From: JAIEPT01 sp038217425
GTDB taxonomy: Bacteria; Planctomycetota; Planctomycetia; Gemmatales; Gemmataceae
DNA length: 40,422 bases
NCBI GenBank assembly: GCA_038217425.1
Contig: JBBQPM010000049.1
Coordinates: 1-40,422, forward strand
Direction: 5' to 3'
Shown here: in pieces, positions 32,537 through 40,422 of the stretch
Position numbering within the stretch: position 1 is the first letter of the stretch
Layout: the number at the start of each line of letters is the position of its first letter
The notes under the pieces: generated by a model
What the model was told of the DNA's origin: nothing
Databases searched by the model: none
What the model saw: the letters and a program-made list of their open reading frames with translations, nothing else
Translations under genes and position numbers: made by a program

Positions 32537-35368
32537 TCACTGCACGTCGAGCCAGTTCGCGCCCACGCCGACGTCCACTCCCAACGGCACCTGCAATCGA
32601 TCGGCGAGCGCCTGCGTCATCTCCGTCTGCACCAACGCACGCACCCGCTCCAGTTCCTCCGGCGGCGTCTCCAGCACCAGTTCGTCGTGAATCTGCAGTA
32701 AGAGCTTCGATTGCAGACCTTCGCCGCGTAGCCGATGAAAGATGCGAATCATCGCCGCCTTGATTAGGTCCGCGGCCGAGCCCTGGATCTGCATGTTGAT
32801 CGCTTCGCGTTCGGGCTGATTGCGGGCCTTGTACGAGGTGCGTGGACGGATGCCGTTGATCGAACGCCGTCGGCCCAGGATCGTGCTGACATACCCTACC
32901 TTGCGACAATTCGCCAGGAGTTCGTCCTGGTAGGCGAGGACGCGCGGATACTGGCCGAAGTACGTCTCGATGAATCCCTCCGCCTCGTCCTTGCTCATCT
33001 CCAGACGCTGAGCGAGTCCGAAGGCGCTCATGCCGTAGATGACGCCGAAGTTGACGGTCTTGGCGACGCGGCGCATCTCCTTGGTGACATCGCCCAGGGC
33101 CACACGGAAGACCTGCGAGGCGACCAGCGTATGAATGTCGCGATCGTCGAGGAACGCCTGACGCAGCACCTCGTCGCCGCTGTAGTGGGCGAGAAGGCGC
33201 AACTCGATCTGCGAATAGTCGGCGGTGAGCAGATGCCACCCCGCGGCGGGGAGAAACGCCTGGCGGATCTGGCCCCCTTGTTCGCTGCGAATGGGGATGT
33301 TCTGCAGATTCGGATCGCTGGAGCTGAGCCGACCCGTGGCCGCCACCGTCTGGTTCAGCGACGAATGAATCCGCCCCGTCCGCGGGTTCACCAGCGCGGG
33401 GAGTGCGTCGACGTACGTCCCCTTGAGCTTGGAGATCTTGCGGTGCTGCATCAACTTCTTCGGCAGCTCATGCCCTTGCGACGCGAGATCCTCGAGCGTC
33501 TCCTGATCGGTGCTGGCGGCCGAGGTGATCGCGGTTCGCTTCGAAGGCTTGAAACCTTGCTCCTGAAAGAGGATTTCGCGAAGCTGCTTGACCGACTGGA
33601 TGTTGAACGTTCGGCCAGCGAGTTTGTAAATGTCCTGCTCGAGCCCGGCGAGTTCGCGCTCCATCTCCTGACTCATCTTGTAGAGCCGGGCGCAGTCGAG
33701 CGTGATGCCGCGATACTCCATGTCGGCGAGCACTTCGATGAGCGGAATCTCGACGTCGTCGTACAGCGCTGCGCGGGGACTGGAACCGCGTTTGAAGCCC
33801 GCTTCCTCGAGCATCGGCTCGAGCTTGGCGCACAGGCGAAACGCGACGTCGGCGTCCTCGCAGGCGTACTTTGCGACCTTGGCACACGGAATCTGGCTCA
33901 TGTTCAGCTGCTTCTTGCCCGTGCCGATGAGGTCGGTGATCGGGATCGGACGATGGTTGAGATGTTTCTCGGCCAGGATGTCGAGATTGTGCGTTCGCTC
34001 GCCAGCGTGCAGTAGATAGTCGGCGATCATCGAATCGCCGGCGACGCCCTGCAGCGCGATGCCGTTCGTCCTGAAAACTTGAAGGTCGAACTTGATGTTT
34101 TGGTTGACCTTGGGGACCGCGGGGTTTTCCAGGATCGGCTTCAGCTGCGCGAGCGCCAACGCCGGGTCGAGCGTCACGTCCCCCGCGGGACCGCGCAGAG
34201 CCAGGTACCACGCCGACCCGGGCTGCCAACAGACGGCGATGCCGACGATGTTCGCCTGCAGCGGGTCGAGGTCGTCGGTTTCGAGATCGACGGCGAAGCG
34301 CGTCTGCAGCGCGAACTCCTTCATGAAATCCGCGAACTCCTCGGGAGTGTGGACCAGGCGATAGTCGTGCTGCCAACTCGGCGCCGACTCCGAAGCGTGC
34401 GCCGGTTGATCGTCGACCTGGCCCGAGAAAAGGTCGCCCTGCACGTGCGCGGTTGGCGTCGGCGCGGGTTGACGCAGCGAGGTCGCCGGCAGTTCGCTGC
34501 GGATCTGGTCGGCGAACCCGCGAAAGCCCCACGTCCGAAATAACTCGTAGAGCTTGGGCGAGTCCCACGGCTTCAACCGCCAGGCGTCCCATTCCAGCGG
34601 CATTTCGACCTCGGTGTCGAGCCGTACCAGTTTTCGGCTCAGCTGAATGATTTCGGCCGACGCCTTGAGGTTTTCCTTCTTCTTGCCGGGGATCTCGTCG
34701 ACGTGGGCCAGGAGATTGTCGAGCGTCTGATATTGCTGGAGGAGCAGAGTGGCGGTTTTGGGCCCGATGCCGGGGACGCCGGGGACGTTGTCGACGGAAT
34801 CGCCGACGAGGGTCTGGTAGTCGACGACCTGACTGGGCGTGATGCCCCAATCTTTGAGGAGGCTGGCCTCGTCGAAATACTCGCGTTTGCGGAGGAGGTA
34901 GACTTTGACGCGGGGACTGAGGAGTTGGCGACAATCTTTGTCGGAGGAGCAGATGACGACGTCGAGCCCGCGTTCTTCGCCGCGCCGCGCCAGGGTGGCG
35001 ATGAGGTCGTCGGCCTCGAAGCCGGTCTTGCCGAGAATGGGGATATTCATGGCCCGGAGCAGATCGTAGATCATCGGGATCTGCAGCGAAAGGTCGTCGG
35101 GCATGGGGCTGCGGTGGGCCTTGTACTCGGCGTAGAGTGCGTCGCGAAAGGTGGGGCCGGAGACGTCGAAGACGGCGAGGAGATAGGTCGGCTTGCGGTC
35201 GCGCAGGGCCATGAGGTCGCGTGTGAAGCCGAAGACGGCGTTGGTGGGGAGTCCCGCCGGGCTGGTCATGGCGGCGATGGCGTGAAAGACCTGGAAAATG
35301 AGCGAATGGGCGTCGATAAGGGTCAAAGTTTCAGGCGTATCGGCCGAGGTCATGGGAGGGGATCTCAT
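32537..35368 (-). CDS. polA: DNA polymerase I (5' nuclease, 3'-5' exonuclease, polymerase)
   Basis: PolA fills gaps, removes RNA primers and takes part in repair. The 943-residue product has all three parts. The 5' nuclease (about 10-300) includes GDSVDNVPGVPGIGPKTA. The 3'-5' exonuclease (about 345-540) keeps its metal residues: DLET near 361, the NQNIKFDLQVF segment, and YACEDAD near 503, so proofreading should work. The polymerase part carries DYSQIELRLLAHYSGD (motif A, near 718), KTVNFGVIYGMSAFGLA (motif B) and QIHDELVLE (motif C, near 896). The ATG at 35368 is given; ATG 35353 is a close alternative, and neither has a strong ribosome binding site. The gene is divergent from the zinc-ribbon membrane genes. 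Confidence 0.97.
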   Translation of the reverse strand: MRSPPMTSADTPETLTLIDAHSLIFQVFHAIAAMTSPAGLPTNAVFGFTRDLMALRDRKPTYLLAVFDVSGPTFRDALYAEYKAHRSPMPDDLSLQIPMIYDLLRAMNIPILGKTGFEADDLIATLARRGEERGLDVVICSSDKDCRQLLSPRVKVYLLRKREYFDEASLLKDWGITPSQVVDYQTLVGDSVDNVPGVPGIGPKTATLLLQQYQTLDNLLAHVDEIPGKKKENLKASAEIIQLSRKLVRLDTEVEMPLEWDAWRLKPWDSPKLYELFRTWGFRGFADQIRSELPATSLRQPAPTPTAHVQGDLFSGQVDDQPAHASESAPSWQHDYRLVHTPEEFADFMKEFALQTRFAVDLETDDLDPLQANIVGIAVCWQPGSAWYLALRGPAGDVTLDPALALAQLKPILENPAVPKVNQNIKFDLQVFRTNGIALQGVAGDSMIADYLLHAGERTHNLDILAEKHLNHRPIPITDLIGTGKKQLNMSQIPCAKVAKYACEDADVAFRLCAKLEPMLEEAGFKRGSSPRAALYDDVEIPLIEVLADMEYRGITLDCARLYKMSQEMERELAGLEQDIYKLAGRTFNIQSVKQLREILFQEQGFKPSKRTAITSAASTDQETLEDLASQGHELPKKLMQHRKISKLKGTYVDALPALVNPRTGRIHSSLNQTVAATGRLSSSDPNLQNIPIRSEQGGQIRQAFLPAAGWHLLTADYSQIELRLLAHYSGDEVLRQAFLDDRDIHTLVASQVFRVALGDVTKEMRRVAKTVNFGVIYGMSAFGLAQRLEMSKDEAEGFIETYFGQYPRVLAYQDELLANCRKVGYVSTILGRRRSINGIRPRTSYKARNQPEREAINMQIQGSAADLIKAAMIRIFHRLRGEGLQSKLLLQIHDELVLETPPEELERVRALVQTEMTQALADRLQVPLGVDVGVGANWLDVQ

Positions 35369-35457
35369 GCGAGGATTTTCCGACTATCTTACGGAAATCC
35401 GGGGCTCGTCCTGGTAGATTAAGGGCGAGACGGAAAACCGAGGCAGAGATACTCGCG

Positions 35458-36087
35458 ATGAGGCTGGCATGTCCGCATTGCCGAACGCCGCTGGAGGCGC
35501 CCGAGGAAGTAATGGGCGGCGCCGTTCGTTGCGGACAATGCGAGCAGACGTTCGTCGCGGGGGATCCGACGGTCGATTATCATGCCGAGGCCGTCGCGCT
35601 GGGGAGCCGACAGGCGCACAAGGCGGGGACGATGATGGTTTTGAGCGGCGCCACGCTTGGGTTGCTGGTGCTGGTGTTCGGGGTCGTCTACTTATTGCGC
35701 TTCGCTGACATTCAGTGGGGCGACCACGTTCTTTTCGGAATCGCGATGGGAAGCACCCTGATGTTCGGCGTTCTGAGCGGGCTGCAAATTGCCGGGGGAA
35801 AGGCGCTGCAGCGCGTGCAGCATCGGCCGCTGGTGCTGATGGCGACCATCATCGCGGGTCTCTTGTCGACGTTCTTACTGCTTTGGACGGTAGCGAGTTG
35901 TTGGGTCACCATGGTAGTTCACACTCAAGAGCCGCCGATGGCCCTGTGCATCTCGTTCTTGGGCGGCGCTCTGGTGGGCGTGCTGAATCTGTTCGCGGCG
36001 ACGATGAGTTCCCGCGCCCTCTCCAACCAGCAAGTCCGCTTGGCGTTCGAAGAACGGCGCTTCCCGCCCCTGGACGACCGGAGCTAG
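35458..36087 (+). CDS. Zinc-ribbon membrane protein, tandem paralogue 1
   Basis: The 209-residue product begins with a ribbon (ACPHC, about seventeen residues, CGQC) and has four predicted membrane segments in the rest (about 58-80, 90-112, 123-146, 158-178). It ends with a polar tail (AFEERRFPPLDDRS). The ribbon should lie in the cytosol. No family beyond the MJ0042-type ribbon is recognised. The next gene, 16 bases on, encodes a longer protein with the same plan, so the pair is probably a tandem duplication. Confidence 0.78.
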   Translation: MRLACPHCRTPLEAPEEVMGGAVRCGQCEQTFVAGDPTVDYHAEAVALGSRQAHKAGTMMVLSGATLGLLVLVFGVVYLLRFADIQWGDHVLFGIAMGSTLMFGVLSGLQIAGGKALQRVQHRPLVLMATIIAGLLSTFLLLWTVASCWVTMVVHTQEPPMALCISFLGGALVGVLNLFAATMSSRALSNQQVRLAFEERRFPPLDDRS

Positions 36088-36103
36088 CGGAGACGACTCG
36101 CTT

Positions 36104-36931
36104 ATGAATGTGAACTGTCCCACCTGTCAGACCGGGCTCGAAGCGCCCGAATCGTTCGTCGGCAAACAGGTCCAGTGTCCCCGCTGCCGCAATGTGTTCA
36201 CGGTCCAGGATCCGGGCATGCCGCGCGCGTATCCGCCGCCGCTCCCGAGTATGCCCGGCGATCGCGGTCGGGAGCGTCCCGCCTACGATCGGCCCGATTA
36301 TGGGCTCGACCCCTACGGACAACCTTCTTACGGCCCGCCTCCCTACGGCGCTCCGGGCTACCCCCCCGTCTACTACCGCCAACCGCCTCCCGTCGACGAA
36401 GCGGAAGGAATCCGACGGGCCGTACGCACCGGCAACCTCTTCCTCCTCGCCGGCGCCATCACCCTCGGGAATCTCGTCGTCTTTCTCATCGCCCTCGTCG
36501 TCGGCCCGCTCTTCGATCAGTCCGGCGGCGATCGCTACGTGGGGCAACTCCTCTGCGCGGGCCTGGCCCTCGCCCTCTTCCTCTTTCCCACCGGTGTCTG
36601 CGCGATGCTCGGCGGCAGGGCGCTCAAGCGCCTGCGCGGCAAAGCGCTCATGACCACCGCCGTCGTCTTCCAGTACATCCTCTCGACGCTCGCTGGCTTC
36701 GGTCTGTTGATCCTGTCTTTCTTCCTGCTCGCACAGGTCGTCAATGAATTTCGTCGGGAACCCGAGGCGCCGTTCTTGTGCTTCTTCTGGATCGCAGCCT
36801 CGGCGGGGACGCTGCTGAATCTCTACGCCGCCATCGTCGGCACGGTCACGCTCTCTAATTACCATGTGGTGCAGTGCCTGGATCGCGCGCAAAAAGGAAC
36901 GCTCGGAGCGGATAGCAACGCCCCGTCGTGA
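36104..36931 (+). CDS. Zinc-ribbon membrane protein, tandem paralogue 2
   Basis: The 275-residue product has an N-terminal ribbon (NCPTC...CPRC), a Pro/Tyr-rich linker of about 60 residues (PYGQPSYGPPPYGAPGYPPV) and a C-terminal part with four membrane segments. The ribbon GLEAPESFVGKQVQCPRC parallels PLEAPEEVMGGAVRCGQC in the neighbour. The Tyr/Pro linker is a low-complexity spacer absent from the neighbour. Function unknown. Its stop lies five bases from the stop of the convergent pxpC gene, leaving no room for a separate terminator. Confidence 0.78.
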   Translation: MNVNCPTCQTGLEAPESFVGKQVQCPRCRNVFTVQDPGMPRAYPPPLPSMPGDRGRERPAYDRPDYGLDPYGQPSYGPPPYGAPGYPPVYYRQPPPVDEAEGIRRAVRTGNLFLLAGAITLGNLVVFLIALVVGPLFDQSGGDRYVGQLLCAGLALALFLFPTGVCAMLGGRALKRLRGKALMTTAVVFQYILSTLAGFGLLILSFFLLAQVVNEFRREPEAPFLCFFWIAASAGTLLNLYAAIVGTVTLSNYHVVQCLDRAQKGTLGADSNAPS

Positions 36932-36936
36932 CCGAA

Positions 36937-37833
36937 TCAACTCCGGTACGTGAGCCGCAGGCGCGCGTCCCATTCGCGAAGTTGCCTGAGGCGCTGGTGA
37001 AACTTTGCTTCCGCCTCGGCCTGCGTCGTCATTCGAAAGCGCACCTTGGCGCCGGGGCGAAGTTGGCCGAGGCGGTCGACGTCCGCCTGGATGACCTGGG
37101 CGATTTTCGGATAGCCGCCGATGGTTTGGCCGTCGACGCCGAGCACGATGCATTGGCCGTCCCGCGTCGCCTGGATGCTGCCGGGGCAAACCGGTTCGGA
37201 AGCCATCTCTCGGGCCGGCATCGTCAGCGCCTGGCCTTGCAGACGAAGCCCCATGCGATTGCTCGCCGGCGTCACCGTCCACGCTTGATCCAGGAACTCC
37301 GCCCACTCGAACCAGGAAGCCTGCAAACCTGGCAACACGTCGATGATCTCCGCCTGCGGAACCATCCCCTCGGCGAGTCGGCGGATCGGCGTCGCGCTGA
37401 CCCGGCACGCCAGCACCTCCCCCGCGCGAATCGGTTCCAGGCCCGAGCGACTCCCCAAAACGCTCGGCGCCTCGAACCCGCCCCGGACGCAGAGGTAGGC
37501 GCGAACCCCCGCGGGAGTGCCGCCGATCATCAACTCTTCGCCGGCGCGGAGCACAAACGTCTGCCCGACTTCGAGGTAGCGATGGTTGCTGTGAACCACG
37601 AACGGAGCGCCGAACACGACCGCGCCGACATCCCCGTCCGCACGCAACGTCGGGCCCTTCAGGCTGATCTCCAGACCGAGCGTCTCGGGAGCATTGCCGA
37701 CCAGGCCGTTGCCCAGCGCTAGCGACCAGCGATCCGCGGCGCCGCCGACCGGCACGCCGAGACTTCGGCTCCCGGGCCGACCGGCGTCGACCAATCGCGT
37801 CGCCATTCCCGGATGCAGCACGGTGAAACTCAC
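36937..37833 (-). CDS. pxpC: 5-oxoprolinase subunit C (biotin-dependent carboxyltransferase-like)
   Basis: PxpC (KipA/YbgK) works with PxpB and PxpA to cleave 5-oxoproline to glutamate with ATP. The 298-residue product has the family start FTVLHPGMATRLVDAGRPG, the segment GVPVGGAADRWSLALGNGLVGN and the conserved end region with GQTIGGYPKIAQVIQADVDRLGQLRPGAKVRF. The GTG at 37833 is chosen because it overlaps the stop of pxpA (GTGA) and matches the family N-terminus; the frame runs further upstream only as a shadow of pxpA. The companion pxpB is missing here. Confidence 0.9.
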   Translation of the reverse strand: MSFTVLHPGMATRLVDAGRPGSRSLGVPVGGAADRWSLALGNGLVGNAPETLGLEISLKGPTLRADGDVGAVVFGAPFVVHSNHRYLEVGQTFVLRAGEELMIGGTPAGVRAYLCVRGGFEAPSVLGSRSGLEPIRAGEVLACRVSATPIRRLAEGMVPQAEIIDVLPGLQASWFEWAEFLDQAWTVTPASNRMGLRLQGQALTMPAREMASEPVCPGSIQATRDGQCIVLGVDGQTIGGYPKIAQVIQADVDRLGQLRPGAKVRFRMTTQAEAEAKFHQRLRQLREWDARLRLTYRS

Positions 37834-38525
37834 GCGAACGCCTTGAGCGCGTAGCCGCCCTCGGTGAGGGCCGTGCGCAGCTGCGTCACGAATGCGACGG
37901 CCTGGGGATTGTCGCCATGTACGCAAAGGGAACGAATTTCGAACTTCTTGATGAGCATCTGCGTCTGAACGACGGCTTGCGCGGGCGTTTCGATAAACGC
38001 ATTCGCGGCAGTGCGGGGCACGAGGGCGCCATTGGGCAGATAGCGACGATCGGCAAAGCCCTCGTTAATGAAGGCGACATTGCCGTGCGCGTACCCTCGC
38101 ATGAGGGAGGTCGACATCGCCAGGAGCGGCAGCTTGATCATGCTGGCGGCGTTGACGATGGGCCGGGCGTATTCGTGCAGGCGGTTTGCTTGATGGTAAA
38201 GCCCGCCGTGAGGTTTGATGTACTTCACCTCGACGCCGACTTCCTTGGCGTGGTGCATGAGCCAGCCGATCTGATACAGGCAGAGCTTGAAGACCTCTTC
38301 TTCCTTGAGTTCCATCTCGCGTCGGCCGAAATGCTCGCGATCGTCGTGCCCGACATGCGCGCCGACGACGACGACGTGCTTCTTGGCCAATTCGAGGGCG
38401 GCCAACGTCTCGTCGTCGCCCCCCGCGTGTAATCCGCAGCAAATGTTCGCGGAGGTGATGAGCGGAAAGATCTGCTCATCCAGGCCCGCTCCTTCGCCGA
38501 CGTCGCTGTTCAAATCGAGTTCCAT
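37830..38525 (-). CDS. pxpA: 5-oxoprolinase subunit A (LamB/YcsF family)
   Basis: PxpA carries the hydrolytic site of bacterial ATP-dependent 5-oxoprolinase. The 231-residue product opens with MELDLNSDVGEG and has ITSANICCGLHAGG, VVVVGAHVGHDDREHFGRRE, VKYIKPHGGLYHQ and SLCVHGDNPQAV, all family signatures. It is slightly shorter than typical members (about 245-255), mainly through compact loops. The start at 38525 fits the family; upstream codons lie in the intergenic gap. It overlaps pxpC by four bases and is divergent from argH, with 98 bases between the two starts for both promoters. Confidence 0.92.
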   Translation of the reverse strand: MELDLNSDVGEGAGLDEQIFPLITSANICCGLHAGGDDETLAALELAKKHVVVVGAHVGHDDREHFGRREMELKEEEVFKLCLYQIGWLMHHAKEVGVEVKYIKPHGGLYHQANRLHEYARPIVNAASMIKLPLLAMSTSLMRGYAHGNVAFINEGFADRRYLPNGALVPRTAANAFIETPAQAVVQTQMLIKKFEIRSLCVHGDNPQAVAFVTQLRTALTEGGYALKAFA

Positions 38526-38623
38526 GAGATGCCTCGGCGGAGAATGCGTTGAAAAAGGAAACGCCTCTTTCGAAAATAGGCATCGCCCGCGCCGACGTCC
38601 ATCAATATCCGCGAGAAGCTTCC

Positions 38624-40003
38624 ATGGCACAGAAAACCTGGGGCGGCCGATTCACCGGCCAAACCGATCGCCGAGTCGAGACCTTTACCGAGTCGATCAC
38701 CTTCGATCAACGCCTTTACCCGCAAGACATCCAGGCCAGCCAGGCCCACGCCCGCATGCTCGGCGAAGTCGGCATCCTCACGCCCGCCGAAGCCGAGCAA
38801 ATCGCCGCCGCCCTGGAAGAAATCCGCGGCACGATCGAACGCGGCGAGATGGAATACTCCCTCGCCCTCGAAGACATTCACACCCACATCGAAAGGGCCC
38901 TCATCGCCAAGCTGGGCGACCTGGGCCGAAAGCTGCACACCGGTCGCAGCCGCAACGATCAGGTCATTACCGACGTCAAACTCTGGGTTCGCGGGGCGCT
39001 CGACGAGACCAACGAACTGCTGCGCGACTTGCAGCGAGCGCTGCTCGGCTCGGCGCAAAAGTTCGAGAGCGTAGTGCTGCCGGGCTACACGCATTTTCAG
39101 CGCGCCCAACCGGTGCTCGCGGGGCATTACTTTCTCTGTTACGTTGAAAAATTCGAGCGCGATCGCGAGCGGCTCGCCGACACACGCAAGCGCGTCAACG
39201 TCCTTTCGCTGGGCGCCGCCGCCCTCGCGGGGACGTCGATTCCGATCGACCGCTCGAGCGTCGCACGCAAGCTTGACTTCGCCGGCGTCGCCGCCAACAG
39301 CCTCGACGTCTCCAGCGACCGGGATTTCCTGATCGAGTTCGTCTTCGATCTGTCGCTCATCGCGCTGCACCTGGCGGGCTGGGCGGAGGAGTGGATCTTG
39401 TGGTCGACGACGGAGTTCAACTTCCTCGAACTCCCCGACGCCTTCTGCACCGGTTCGAGCATCATGCCGCACAAGAAAAACCCCGACGTGCTCGAATTGA
39501 TCCGCGGCAAGTCGGCCCGCGTGGTCGGCGATCTGCAGCAATTGCTCATGCTCATCAAGGGACTGCCGCTTGCCTACAACCGCGATTTGCAAGAGGACAA
39601 GGAAGCGCTCTTCGACGCGTTCGACACGGTCTCCGCGTCGCTGACCTTGGCCGCGGCACTGATTCGCGAGACGAAGTTCCGCACGGAAACGATCGCGGCC
39701 CGGCTCGAGGACGGCTACCTCGACGCGACGACGCTGATGGAGTTTTTCGTGCTCGAGGGCGTGCCGCTACGTTCGGCGCACGAGGCAGTGGGCAGACTGG
39801 TGCGCGATTGCGAGCAGAAGAAATGTCGGCTCAGCGACCTGCCGCCAACCGCGTTCGAGGCGATCCAGCCCGGCATCGCCGCCAAGGTGCACACGGTGCT
39901 GGGCGTTGCCAACGCGCTGCGGGCGTTTAAAAGTTACGGCTCGACGGCCCCCGCGCAGGTGGCGCAGCAGATCGCGGCCTGGGTTAAGGTGCTGGCGCCT
40001 TAG
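38624..40003 (+). CDS. argH: Argininosuccinate lyase
   Basis: ArgH splits argininosuccinate to arginine and fumarate, the last step of arginine synthesis. The 459-residue product has the fumarase/aspartase superfamily signature GSSIMPHKKNPD, the catalytic-site segments GRSRNDQVITD and GYTHFQRAQPVLAGHYF, and the N-terminal KTWGGRFTGQTD. Length matches the family. ATG 38624 is chosen by family N-terminus; the frame extends upstream to 38549 without homology. No other arginine gene is close. It is followed by a non-coding gap and a probable insertion sequence. Confidence 0.97.
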   Translation: MAQKTWGGRFTGQTDRRVETFTESITFDQRLYPQDIQASQAHARMLGEVGILTPAEAEQIAAALEEIRGTIERGEMEYSLALEDIHTHIERALIAKLGDLGRKLHTGRSRNDQVITDVKLWVRGALDETNELLRDLQRALLGSAQKFESVVLPGYTHFQRAQPVLAGHYFLCYVEKFERDRERLADTRKRVNVLSLGAAALAGTSIPIDRSSVARKLDFAGVAANSLDVSSDRDFLIEFVFDLSLIALHLAGWAEEWILWSTTEFNFLELPDAFCTGSSIMPHKKNPDVLELIRGKSARVVGDLQQLLMLIKGLPLAYNRDLQEDKEALFDAFDTVSASLTLAAALIRETKFRTETIAARLEDGYLDATTLMEFFVLEGVPLRSAHEAVGRLVRDCEQKKCRLSDLPPTAFEAIQPGIAAKVHTVLGVANALRAFKSYGSTAPAQVAQQIAAWVKVLAP

Positions 40004-40323
40004 AAAATGTGATCTCTTTCGGGAGGAAGAAATTTGCCCTACCCTGCCAGGTGATGAACGGCTTGTCAGTAGGCGTTTGGCTTGGACTCGCCAGAATGCG
40101 TCAGGATTGATCGGAAAGGATTACTTGAGGGGATTGGATCGGCTTCGGGGCGGCCTGGTTGATTTGGGGCGAGTCAATTTGGGGAAAATATCTGAGCGGT
40201 CCAAGGGCGTGGGCATCTCTTGAAAGGCCTTGCGACCCAATCCTGTTCGGCACGCTATTTGCGCCATTGAAATATAAATGGACAGTATTGCGCTCCCGAC
40301 GACAATCGCGCATCTTATTGTTC
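40004..40323. other. 320-base gap between argH and the transposase start
   Basis: No coding frame is convincing. Short G-rich and T-rich stretches (about 40110-40200) are more AT-rich than the flanks. The left end of the insertion sequence must lie here, but I could not identify its terminal inverted repeat or target duplication because the right end is outside the window. Confidence 0.4.
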
Positions 40324-40422
40324 ATGGAGCCGGTTACCCCCACCCCTGAACCCAAGATCCGCGAAAAAGATATTCGCGGCCTCAAATACTTCGACCAACT
40401 CGGCCCCCTATTGGAACGCCTC
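40324..40422 (+). CDS. Start of a probable IS4-type transposase, cut by the window edge
   Basis: An ATG at 40324 opens MEPVTPTPEPKIREKDIRGL and continues KYFDQLGPLLERL to the window end (33 codons). The KYF-LxPLLxRL pattern after a short charged leader resembles the N-terminus of planctomycete IS4-family transposases, from memory of that family. The catalytic DDE residues lie outside the window, so this call is tentative. Confidence 0.5.
   Translation, partial: MEPVTPTPEPKIREKDIRGLKYFDQLGPLLERL

Noticed and set aside
40101..40385. 94-codon reverse frame in the gap after argH
   Set aside because: It overlaps the transposase start on the other strand and shows no family features.

Overview
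The window looks like chromosomal DNA of a GC-rich planctomycete, probably close to the Gemmata group (inferred from protein families, not from a marker gene). Planctomycete traits include N-terminal CxxC...CxxC zinc ribbons fused to unrelated membrane or kinase modules, a DUF1559-type protein, a DUF1573 protein, several kinase-like domains, a LamG-bearing receptor-like kinase, a FGE-sulfatase/BNR fusion and a Tricorn-type protease. Housekeeping genes (polA, argH, xylA, nadC, bpt, corA) are interspersed. I see no rRNA, tRNA, CRISPR array or phage module.

Layout. 1-44: start of a leftward gene cut by the window edge. 184-1215: CorA Mg2+ channel. 1305-5347: tightly packed unit of a kinase-pseudokinase-PilZ protein, an SDR oxidoreductase and Bpt, followed by a hairpin terminator embedded in a larger inverted repeat. 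5486-8209: xylA, nadC and a small zinc-ribbon membrane protein. 8266-13897: a giant receptor-like Ser/Thr kinase (zinc fingers, kinase, one membrane segment, LamG modules, DUF1080-like module, leucine-rich repeats) whose last LamG domain is put out of frame by one apparent extra G. 13940-17452: CDGSH iron-sulfur protein and Tricorn-like protease. 17453-18236: non-coding, with REP-like palindromes.

18237-20626 is an accessory-looking redox island: zinc alcohol dehydrogenase, cupin, a decayed SDR chimera and DoxX. 20716-24192 is a compact unit of a MazG-like protein, a large exported membrane protein and an ABC ATPase. It ends in a second family of REP-like palindromes, one of which supplies the stop codon of the ATPase. 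24381-35368 is all leftward: a secreted five-repeat protein, small overlapping ORFs, a methyltransferase, a DUF1573 protein, the FGE/BNR fusion, a DUF1559-like zinc-ribbon protein and DNA polymerase I. 35458-36931 holds two tandem zinc-ribbon membrane paralogues. 36937-38525 holds pxpC and pxpA (leftward, overlapping, no pxpB). 38624-40003 is argH. A probable IS4-type transposase begins at 40324 and runs off the end.

For novelty, the best candidates are the kinase-pseudokinase-PilZ protein with both c-di-GMP motifs intact and coupled to SDR and Bpt, the receptor-like kinase with duplicated LamG cassettes and a frameshift, the secreted five-repeat protein, and the MazG-like/membrane protein/ABC ATPase unit that lacks an obvious permease. 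None is a proven new system from sequence alone.
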